A stretch of DNA of 17,827 bases from Oscillospiraceae bacterium (lineage in GTDB: Bacteria > Bacillota > Clostridia > Oscillospirales > Ruminococcaceae), in contig CAAGDT010000143.1 of assembly GCA_900768675.1 (NCBI GenBank), positions 1 through 17,827 on the forward strand, read 5' to 3'. The position numbers and the translations under genes are program-made. The notes below the pieces were generated by a model that made no database searches, had not been told where the DNA came from, and worked only from the letters and a program-made list of their open reading frames with translations. Below, in pieces: positions 5,264 through 11,764 of this stretch (the first letter of the stretch is position 1; every line of letters begins with the position of its first letter).

Positions 5264-6322
5264 TTACAGCCCCATAATCTCCCGGATCTTCTCCGCAGCT
5301 CTTGCGGCGGCGATTTCGTGGGTAGCCTCGGTTGGGTGCCAGTCGGCAGCGTAGCCTAAGCTGCCGTCCTGGGGAGTAAAGCGGAGAGTATAAATCTCCT
5401 TGTCCCCTGTTTCAGCACGGAATTTCTCCGCAGCACTCTCAACATAACCGCAGAGGGTATCCTCCATAATTCCCAGAGCGCAGAGGATTTTTGCCTTCGG
5501 ATTATTTTCACGCACTTCCTTAAGAAAAGCCACATAATCCCGCTCGTACCATTCGCACCTGTCGGCAATAGACTTGCAGTAGCTTGCGTCGTTTGTGCCG
5601 AGATTGATTACAATAAGGTCGGGGATAAATCTGCTGAAATCCCAGGGGATTTCCTGAGGCTTTCTTCCGTCCTCAAAGGCTGCATGAGAGAATCCCAGCG
5701 CCTTGTAATAGGGCGGGACAAGGTGAGTTCTGAGCGGCTCTTCTTCCGTTGTGTAGCCCGAAATTATACCGTAGCCGCTTATGGAAAAGGCGCTGTAATC
5801 TGCGTTAAGGAGATTTGCGGTTTTGTATGAATAAGCTCTTGTGAAATCCTCGGTTGTGGTTTTAAACTTATGCTCCGCAACCTCGTCGTCAACGCCGTAG
5901 CCGCAGGTTATCGAGTCGCCGATAAATTCTATTTTAAGGGGCTTTTCGGCTGTGGGTTTAACCTCGCCCTCCGCCGAAAGAGCAACGCAAAGCCCGGAAG
6001 ACATAGCGCACTCCGAAAGCTTTATAAATCTTACTGTGCAGGAGGCTTCCCCGTCGCTTTCCCAGCCGTAGCTTTTTACCGCCTCGTCCATAACAATGTC
6101 GGCTTTTCTTTCGCCGTTTATGTAAACCGCAAATCGTGCAAAATTACCCTCGTTTTCGGGCATATCGGCAGCAATACCGCCTGTTACGGTGATAGCGAAC
6201 TTACTGCCCGTAAAGGAAAATTCAAAGCCCGTTCCCGACAGGGAGCAAAGCAGGATATCGCCGCAGCTTTCAGTTCTTCCGATAAGCTTTACGTTATTTT
6301 CGTTTAATGCATAGGTTGTCAT
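5264..6322 (-). CDS. SGNH/GDSL esterase, carbohydrate esterase family 2-like, cytoplasmic
   Basis: The 352-residue product has two domains. Residues 1 to about 125 are strand-rich, matching the N-terminal jelly roll of CE2 enzymes. An SGNH hydrolase fold follows, with block I IEFIGDSITCGYG (nucleophile Ser137), the oxyanion block NLGTNDASY (about 240-248), and block V DWHP (His329). CE2 enzymes remove acetyl groups from xylan or other sugars, so acetyl-sugar deacetylation is the likely reaction. There is no signal peptide, so it probably acts inside the cell on imported acetylated oligosaccharides. It is translated 3 nt after plsY, with its SD (AAAGG) lying inside the plsY end, so the genes are coupled. 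Substrate is inferred from the family only. Confidence 0.85.
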   Translation of the reverse strand: MTTYALNENNVKLIGRTESCGDILLCSLSGTGFEFSFTGSKFAITVTGGIAADMPENEGNFARFAVYINGERKADIVMDEAVKSYGWESDGEASCTVRFIKLSECAMSSGLCVALSAEGEVKPTAEKPLKIEFIGDSITCGYGVDDEVAEHKFKTTTEDFTRAYSYKTANLLNADYSAFSISGYGIISGYTTEEEPLRTHLVPPYYKALGFSHAAFEDGRKPQEIPWDFSRFIPDLIVINLGTNDASYCKSIADRCEWYERDYVAFLKEVRENNPKAKILCALGIMEDTLCGYVESAAEKFRAETGDKEIYTLRFTPQDGSLGYAADWHPTEATHEIAAARAAEKIREIMGL

Positions 6323-6325
6323 AGT

Positions 6326-6982
6326 TCAGCCTTTCTGCCCCAGCTTCTTTTCGCTGTGGCTAAGAAGTCGTTTGATGTTTGAACGGTGCATAAAGATAAG
6401 CATAGCACCGATAAGTCCCGAAAGGATAAGATTTATTACCGCACAGCTGTCCTCCTGCAAAACGGAAAAGATATACACCGCAACCGGATAGCAGGCGGCA
6501 GCAATTATCGAGCCAAGGGAAACATAGCGGGTAATTGCAACAATCACACCGAAAACGCCCAGCAGGATAAGGGCAGGAACCCAGTTTATCGCCAGCATTG
6601 CCGCAAAGGTTACAAGTATTCCCTTTCCGCCCTTGAAGCCGTAGTAAACGGGGAAGATATGCCCTAAAACAGCGAAAATTCCAGCAAAATAGTTTACCCA
6701 TGTGTAGCCATCGGCGTGACTGTATGTGTCAATTCCAAGAAGGAATTTAAAGATAAGGGAAACGAAAACAACCGAAAGTACGCCTTTCAGAATATCTCCC
6801 AAAAGCACGAATACGGCGGCAAGCTTACCCTGTGTTCTCAGGGTATTTGTAAGCCCTGCGTTTCCGCTTCCTATTGTTCTTATATCAACCCCCGACTTTA
6901 TTTTAGTAACGATAATTGCAGAGTTTATTCCGCTTAAAAGATAGGGAATAACCGCCGCAAGAAGCATACAAACAACAAACAT
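6326..6982 (-). CDS. plsY: Acyl-phosphate:glycerol-3-phosphate acyltransferase
   Basis: The 218-residue multi-pass membrane protein matches PlsY, which makes lysophosphatidic acid from acyl-phosphate and glycerol-3-phosphate at the inner face of the membrane. Motif 1 is visible as SGINSAIIVTK followed by DIRTIGSGNAGLTNTLRT, motif 2 as GHIFPVYYGFKGGKG, and the C-terminal motif near HRSNIKRLL. About five hydrophobic segments are evident. The ATG overlaps the der stop codon by one base (TGATG), and its SD GGGGAG lies in the end of der, so translation is coupled. A der-plsY pairing is common in Firmicutes. Confidence 0.96.
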   Translation of the reverse strand: MFVVCMLLAAVIPYLLSGINSAIIVTKIKSGVDIRTIGSGNAGLTNTLRTQGKLAAVFVLLGDILKGVLSVVFVSLIFKFLLGIDTYSHADGYTWVNYFAGIFAVLGHIFPVYYGFKGGKGILVTFAAMLAINWVPALILLGVFGVIVAITRYVSLGSIIAAACYPVAVYIFSVLQEDSCAVINLILSGLIGAMLIFMHRSNIKRLLSHSEKKLGQKG

Positions 6983-8301
6983 CAGTTATCTCCCCTTTCC
7001 CTTACAACAATCTTAATCGGCGTTGCGTCAAGGCTGAACGCCTCTCTTATCTGATTTTCAATATACCGCTGATATGAGTAGTGGAAAAGGTCCTTGCTGT
7101 TGCAGAAAACTACAAATGTTGGCGGCTTTGTGGAGGCCTGAGTCATATAGTAGAGCTTTAAGCGCTTGCCCTTGTCCGAGGGTGGCTGAACTCTTGCGGT
7201 TGCGTAGCTTAAAAGGTCGTTGAGCATGCCCGTGGTTATGCGCCTTGCGTTCTGCTCGGCGGTGTAGTTTATAAGCTCGAAAAGCTTGTCTATCCGCTGT
7301 CCCGTCTTTGCGGAAATAAACACAATGGGAGCGTAGGACATAAAGGAAAAGTCGATTTCAAGCTTCTTACGGAACTCGTTCATGGTCTTATCGTCCTTTT
7401 CGATAGAATCCCACTTGTTTACCGCAATAACGCACGCCTTTCCCTTTTCGTGAGCATAGCCTGCAACCTTGCTGTCCTGCTCCGCAAAGCCCTCGTTTGC
7501 GTCAATCATTATTACGCAGACGTCGGAGCGGTCAACCGCCATATATGCCCTTAAAATGCTGTACCGCTCAACGTTTTCGGTTATTTTGGACTTGCGGCGT
7601 ATTCCCGCAGTATCAATAAACACATACTTCTGCCCGTTCTTCTCGATTACGGTATCAATTGCGTCACGGGTAGTTCCCGCAACATCGGAAACAATAACTC
7701 TGCGCTCGCCTGCAATCCTGTTTATAAGGGAAGATTTGCCTGCATTTGGTCTGCCGATAACCGCAACCTTTATAAGAGTATCGTCGTACTCCTCTTCCTC
7801 CTCCTCGGGCATATTCTCGAACACGGCGTCAAGCAAATCTCCCGTGCCATGACCGTGTACCGAGGAAACCGCAATCGGGTCGCCCAGTCCTAAGTTATAG
7901 AACTCGTAAATTTCCGGCGGCATTTCCCCTAAGGAATCGCACTTGTTCACGCAAAGCACAACAGGCTTACCGCTTTTTAAAAGCATTGATGCAACCGCAT
8001 GGTCGCTGGCGGTAAGTCCCGTTGTAATATCAACCACGAAAATAATAACGTGGGCGCTGTCTATTGCAAGCTGCGCCTGCTCACGCATCTGGGACAGAAT
8101 AACGTCCTTTGTATCCGGCTCAATACCGCCTGTATCAACGAGGGTAAAGCTTTTTCCGAGCCATTCCGCCTTACCGTAGATTCTGTCCCTTGTAACGCCG
8201 GGAGTGTCCTCTACGATAGAAATGCGCTCACCTGTAAGCTTGTTGAAAAGAGTGGATTTTCCTACGTTGGGTCTGCCCACAATTGCAACCAGTCTGTTCA
8301 T
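6982..8301 (-). CDS. der: Ribosome-assembly GTPase Der (EngA)
   Basis: The 439-residue protein has the diagnostic tandem GTPase layout. Domain 1 has GRPNVGKST near residue 9, TRD switch I, DTGG and NKCD. An acidic linker with six consecutive Glu leads to domain 2, with GRPNAGKSS near residue 185, TTRD, DTAG and NKWD. The C-terminal KH-like domain holds LLSYATARVQPP and the typical YY(M)TQASTKPPTFVVFCN motif. Der is essential for 50S maturation. I chose the ATG at 8301 (AAAGGA SD 9 nt upstream, normal MNRLVAIVGRPN start) rather than a TTG two codons earlier. The gene belongs to the dnaD-to-esterase operon. Confidence 0.97.
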   Translation of the reverse strand: MNRLVAIVGRPNVGKSTLFNKLTGERISIVEDTPGVTRDRIYGKAEWLGKSFTLVDTGGIEPDTKDVILSQMREQAQLAIDSAHVIIFVVDITTGLTASDHAVASMLLKSGKPVVLCVNKCDSLGEMPPEIYEFYNLGLGDPIAVSSVHGHGTGDLLDAVFENMPEEEEEEYDDTLIKVAVIGRPNAGKSSLINRIAGERRVIVSDVAGTTRDAIDTVIEKNGQKYVFIDTAGIRRKSKITENVERYSILRAYMAVDRSDVCVIMIDANEGFAEQDSKVAGYAHEKGKACVIAVNKWDSIEKDDKTMNEFRKKLEIDFSFMSYAPIVFISAKTGQRIDKLFELINYTAEQNARRITTGMLNDLLSYATARVQPPSDKGKRLKLYYMTQASTKPPTFVVFCNSKDLFHYSYQRYIENQIREAFSLDATPIKIVVRERGDN

Positions 8302-8342
8302 TGGCAATCGTCCTTTCCTTTGTTTATCTTTTTGTTTTTATG

Positions 8343-9317
8343 TCATTTGTTCTTTCTTACACGCACATCGCTGCCCACGAAAATAAGATTTTCCATAGTC
8401 ATAAGCCTTGAGGTTATTCTGTCGCCGTATCTTGTCTGAAGCTCGGGCAGTTCAAGGTTTGTACTTACTATTATGGGCAGGGCTGCGTTCATACGGTTAT
8501 TGAGTATGTTGTAAAAGGCGGAAACGTAGAACCTGCTTTCAAACTCCGCCCCAAGGTCGTCCAGTATCAGCAGCTCTGCGCTTTGCAGCGCTCCGATTGT
8601 GTCACCCTCCTCCTGTCCGAAATGCTCCTTTTCTATTTTTCTGAACAGGTCGGGTGCTGAGCCGTAAATTACGCTGTAGCCCTTGGAGAGTACTTCTGAT
8701 GCTATGCTTAAGGATAAGTGGGTTTTTCCAAGTCCCGTTTTTCCGTGCATAAGTATGCTGCCGCAGGGCAGGTGAAAATTCTCCGCATATTTCTTGCAGA
8801 CGGAAAAATTCTCGCTCATAGCCTCTCTTGCGGTGCAGCCAAGCATTGTTACCGAGCTGTCGTCGTAGTAACTAAGATTAAAGTCCGAGAAGCTGCAAAG
8901 CTTCATAGGGGAAGAACGGTTAAGCTCCTCCGCAGCCGCCTTTTTTACCCGCTCCATAAAGCAGGCGCAGCGCCTGTCCCCGTCTATTCCCGTGTCCTTA
9001 CAGATTTTGCAGCTGTAAACGGGGCTGAGATAATCCTCGGGGTAGCCCTTTTTCGCAAGCTCGGATTTGAGCCTGTCCTGCAAAAAAATATTATTCTGCT
9101 GTATCTCGCTCATTCTTGCCTGGAAATTATCGGGGCGCTCGGCGATAAGGGCGATTATCTGCGCTACGGTTGCGCCAAGCTTTTTATTTATCAAAGCAAT
9201 CTCGGGGAATTTCCCTTCAATTTCCGCCTCTCTTGAAGCTAAAAGGCGGCTGTTTCTCTGCCGAAGCAGGTTTGTTTCCGTCTCCGCTGCTGCATAAAAT
9301 CTGCTGTCAAAGCCCAT
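8343..9317 (-). CDS. dnaI: DnaI/DnaC-like replicative helicase loader (AAA+ ATPase)
   Basis: The 324-residue protein has a helical N-terminal part, a likely zinc-binding knuckle with Cys103, Cys106, Cys117 and Cys119 (CKIC and CAC), and a C-terminal AAA+ domain. That domain carries Walker A GKTGLGKT (192-199), Walker B LLILDDLG (249-256), a sensor-1 STN (Asn287) and an arginine-finger candidate Arg304 in TSRL. This is the plan of Firmicute DnaI and IstB/DnaC-type loaders that place DnaB/DnaC helicase on DNA. It follows the DnaD-like gene by 12 nt with an AGGAGG SD, the classical primosome pairing, which favours a chromosomal loader over a transposon IstB. The symbol is given by analogy. Confidence 0.88.
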   Translation of the reverse strand: MGFDSRFYAAAETETNLLRQRNSRLLASREAEIEGKFPEIALINKKLGATVAQIIALIAERPDNFQARMSEIQQNNIFLQDRLKSELAKKGYPEDYLSPVYSCKICKDTGIDGDRRCACFMERVKKAAAEELNRSSPMKLCSFSDFNLSYYDDSSVTMLGCTAREAMSENFSVCKKYAENFHLPCGSILMHGKTGLGKTHLSLSIASEVLSKGYSVIYGSAPDLFRKIEKEHFGQEEGDTIGALQSAELLILDDLGAEFESRFYVSAFYNILNNRMNAALPIIVSTNLELPELQTRYGDRITSRLMTMENLIFVGSDVRVRKNK

Positions 9318-9329
9318 TTTCCTGCCTCC

Positions 9330-10289
9330 TTAATGCTTTTTGTAACGCTGATATGCGCTTTGCTCAAGCTCGCTTATATCGAAGGAGCTGCCGCCCTCGG
9401 AAGCCTCCTGCTTTTTCTGCTTTTCAAGCTGAGCAGGGTCGGTTATGCCCTGTTCATGCCAGCTTCTCAGAATACTGTCCATATAGGGCAGGCTCAGCTT
9501 TCCTGCGCCGTTAAGGGTTTTATCGTAGGCAGCGTCAATAACGCTGTCTGGCAGCTCCATTTCTGCCCAGCCCTTTATTATCTCCTTTTGCTTAGGAGAA
9601 AATGCGCTGTTCATTCCGAATTTTACACGCAGCTTACTTTCAAGGGTATAGCTCTGCTTCAAGGCTCTTATCCGTTCCTCCGCCTTGCCGATAGTGTCGA
9701 TTCCGCTCTCGTACCAGTCAAGCGCCGCTGTTTTCATATAGGCGGGGGTTGCCTTATCTATTTCAAAGCAGTAGTTTACCAGCATTACCGCCACCTCGCA
9801 GGGCAGCTTTATCTCCTCGATTATTACCATAAGGGTGTTGCGCTCGGCGTGCTTTGTAGGTCTGCCCGCAAGGCGCTCGAAGGTTTCAAAAAGGTACTTT
9901 ACTGCCTTGTCCCCGTTTACTGCCGAGGCAATTTCCGTAGGCGGGAACTGGGTTTCGGCGAGGGCAACTCTCGGGGATACGGGCTTCGGCTTTTCTGCCG
10001 TAACGGGTGCTGATGATATGGGTGCAGTAGCTGCGGGCGTGATAGTTCCGTTATCCTTTGCTATTATGCCTCTTTCCTCCCAGAAATCCAGCGCTTCCGG
10101 AACTTCCCCTTCGGGGACTCCGGTTACAGCAGAAATATCCGCCGCAGAAAGCATTGTTCCTGCATTTCCAAGAAGGTAAAGCAATACCTTAAGCTGATTT
10201 CCCGAGGCTATTTTTATGTAATTGTCGGCAACGCAGGAAGGAACAGCAAAAACGCTTCTCCATGCGCCGAGATTAATAATATACGACAT
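9330..10289 (-). CDS. DnaD-family primosomal replication protein
   Basis: About 319 residues. An N-terminal winged-helix-like region (about 1-85, with LKVLLYLLGNAG and VPEALDFWEERGII) is followed by a Pro/Ala-rich linker. Then come two DDBH2-like segments, each with the Y-M-x6-W-x3-GI pattern: YMKTAALDWYESGIDT and YMDSILRSWHEQGITD. The second contains the characteristic YxxxILxxW motif. DnaD-type proteins bind and remodel DNA and help recruit the helicase loader during replication initiation or restart; the loader gene is next in the operon. I chose the ATG at 10289 because AAGGAAAAAG precedes it; an upstream in-frame ATG at 10331 lies over the promoter. Confidence 0.88.
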   Translation of the reverse strand: MSYIINLGAWRSVFAVPSCVADNYIKIASGNQLKVLLYLLGNAGTMLSAADISAVTGVPEGEVPEALDFWEERGIIAKDNGTITPAATAPISSAPVTAEKPKPVSPRVALAETQFPPTEIASAVNGDKAVKYLFETFERLAGRPTKHAERNTLMVIIEEIKLPCEVAVMLVNYCFEIDKATPAYMKTAALDWYESGIDTIGKAEERIRALKQSYTLESKLRVKFGMNSAFSPKQKEIIKGWAEMELPDSVIDAAYDKTLNGAGKLSLPYMDSILRSWHEQGITDPAQLEKQKKQEASEGGSSFDISELEQSAYQRYKKH

Positions 10290-10319
10290 AGCTTTTTCCT
10301 TAAATGCAATATTTATTAC

Positions 10320-10348
10320 AGTATAGCACAAATCGTCGGCTTTTGCAA
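10320..10348 (-). promoter_or_regulatory. Sigma-A promoter of the dnaD-dnaI-der-plsY-esterase operon
   Basis: Minus strand TTGCAA (10348-10343), 17-nt spacer, TATACT (10325-10320), with TGTGC before the -10. The leader to the ATG at 10289 is about 24 nt. The promoter is divergent to that of the GntR gene. Confidence 0.8.
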
Positions 10349-10382
10349 TAAAAATATTTTTTGGGAAAATTATGTAAAGCTA

Positions 10383-10411
10383 TTGACAAAGACTGTATTA
10401 CTTGCTATAAT
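10383..10411 (+). promoter_or_regulatory. Sigma-A promoter of the gntR-ABC operon
   Basis: TTGACA (10383-10388), 17-nt spacer, TATAAT (10406-10411), preceded by TTGC. Both boxes are consensus. A perfect palindrome overlaps the spacer and the -10 box, so the promoter is probably repressible. Confidence 0.92.
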
Positions 10412-10416
10412 ACAGT
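10392..10416. promoter_or_regulatory. Operator palindrome for the GntR regulator
   Basis: ACTGTATTA (10392-10400) and TAATACAGT (10408-10416) form a perfect 9-bp inverted repeat with a 7-bp centre, covering part of the spacer and the whole -10 box. A second TACAGTTG copy at 10434-10441 lies 23 bp downstream of the one at 10411-10418, followed by a further TACAG at 10443-10447, suggesting extra half-sites. GntR proteins of the YtrA group bind palindromes ahead of their own operon, so autorepression is the natural reading. Confidence 0.75.
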
Positions 10417-10461
10417 TGTATTAATCGCAGTAGTACAGTTGATACAGAAAGAGGTGATACT

Positions 10462-10839
10462 ATGTTTGATATACGGCTTGAGGGAAAACAGCCGATTTAC
10501 GAGCAGCTTTACAGCGGAATTGCCGCCCTTATCGCTGCGGGAAGTCTTGCCCCGGAGGAAAGGCTGCCTGCTGTAAGGGAGGTTGCAAAAAAGCTTGGAG
10601 TTAACCCTAATACGGTTCAGAAAGCCTACGCTCTCCTTGAACAGAACGGCTTTATCCGCTCAATTCCCGCAAAGGGCAGCTACGTTTCTCCCGAGGCGGG
10701 CGCTGCTGCGGCGCTGAGGCGGGAAAGCCTGCGAAAGCTGAGAGAAGCCCTTGCTGAGGCGAAAGGCAGCGGTATCGGCAAAGAGGAAGTATCCGCTTTG
10801 ACGGAAGAAATATGGGGCGGCGGAGAAAATCTGCCGTAA
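10462..10839 (+). CDS. GntR-family transcriptional regulator, YtrA subfamily
   Basis: The 125-residue product has the short YtrA architecture: an N-terminal winged helix-turn-helix (IYEQLYSGIAALIAAG, then LPAVREVAKKLGVNPNTVQKAYALLEQNGFI with the wing KGSYV) and only a small helical C-terminal tail for dimerisation, with no large effector domain. An AGAGGTGAT SD precedes the ATG. It is the first gene of an operon with an ABC ATPase and permease, the standard context of YtrA regulators that answer cell-wall stress or antibiotics in Firmicutes. It probably represses its own promoter through the palindrome at 10392-10416. Confidence 0.93.
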   Translation: MFDIRLEGKQPIYEQLYSGIAALIAAGSLAPEERLPAVREVAKKLGVNPNTVQKAYALLEQNGFIRSIPAKGSYVSPEAGAAAALRRESLRKLREALAEAKGSGIGKEEVSALTEEIWGGGENLP

Positions 10840-10864
10840 AATGAGGAAAGGAATTGAATAGAGT

Positions 10865-11764
10865 ATGATTGAAATTAAGGACTGCGTAATGCAGTTTGAT
10901 GACAAGAACGCCCTTGACGGGATAAGTCTTACTATCCCTGAGGGCTGCGCCTACGGTCTTTTAGGCTCAAACGGTGCGGGTAAGTCTACGCTCCTGCGGC
11001 TTCTTTCGGGCATTTACCGCCCAACCTCGGGAACGGCGCTTATCGACGGGGAAAGGGTTTACAACAACGTAAAAAACAAGCAGCGTGTTTTCTTTATCAA
11101 TGATGAAACGGTGCAGTTTTCAAATATGACCCTTACCGATATGAAAAGCTATTACAGCCGCTTTTACGACAGCTTTTCCCCGGAGCTTTTCGATAAGCTT
11201 CATAAAGCAATCGAACTGCCGCTGAAAAAACGGCTCAACACCTTCTCAAAAGGTATGAAAAGGCAGGCGGCGGTTATCTGCGGAATCGCCTGCAAAACGC
11301 CCTACCTCTTTCTTGACGAGGCTTTCGACGGGCTTGACCCCACAATGAGAATAATCGTAAAGCAGATGCTGATTGACGCTATGCTGGACAATAATCTTAC
11401 GGTTATTTTCTCATCACATAACCTTGGGGAGATAGACGAGTTCTGCGACAGAGTGGGGCTGCTTCATAACGGAAAGGTAGTTTTCGACAGGGAGCTTGAC
11501 AGCGTAAAGGGCGACACCGTAAAGATTCAGGCAGCCTTCCCGCAGCCCGTTTCGGCAGAGGATTTCGGGGATACGAAAATCCTGCACCTCGAAAATTCAG
11601 GAAGCCTTACATACATTATCGCAAAGGGCGACAGAGAGGCTATAAAGCAAAGCGTACAGCAGCTTTCACCTAAGCTTTACGATGAAATTCCCTTAAGCCT
11701 TGAAGAAATATTTATCTACGAAATGGAGGTGCTGGGCTATGACAGCTCAAAACTCGGCGACTAA
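10865..11764 (+). CDS. ABC transporter ATP-binding protein (YtrB-like)
   Basis: The 299-residue ABC ATPase has Walker A GSNGAGKST (34-42), Walker B YLFLDE (147-152), D-loop GLDP (156-159) and switch His185 in SSHN. The signature motif is degenerate (FSKGM at 127-131 instead of LSGGQ), and the Q-loop region reads FINDETVQF. These changes recur in YtrB/BcrA-like exporters linked to GntR regulators. A C-terminal extension of about 90 residues follows the core domain. It starts 25 nt after the gntR stop, with AAAGGA upstream, and overlaps the permease gene by 26 bp, so the pair is translationally coupled. The substrate is unknown. Confidence 0.95.
   Translation: MIEIKDCVMQFDDKNALDGISLTIPEGCAYGLLGSNGAGKSTLLRLLSGIYRPTSGTALIDGERVYNNVKNKQRVFFINDETVQFSNMTLTDMKSYYSRFYDSFSPELFDKLHKAIELPLKKRLNTFSKGMKRQAAVICGIACKTPYLFLDEAFDGLDPTMRIIVKQMLIDAMLDNNLTVIFSSHNLGEIDEFCDRVGLLHNGKVVFDRELDSVKGDTVKIQAAFPQPVSAEDFGDTKILHLENSGSLTYIIAKGDREAIKQSVQQLSPKLYDEIPLSLEEIFIYEMEVLGYDSSKLGD

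Noticed and set aside
7780..7815. Run of consecutive Glu codons in der
   Set aside because: An acidic linker between the two GTPase domains is normal in Der proteins.
9333..10013. Plus-strand frame of 226 codons opposite the DnaD-like gene
   Set aside because: Antisense shadow; the DnaD motifs, SD and promoter are all on the minus strand.
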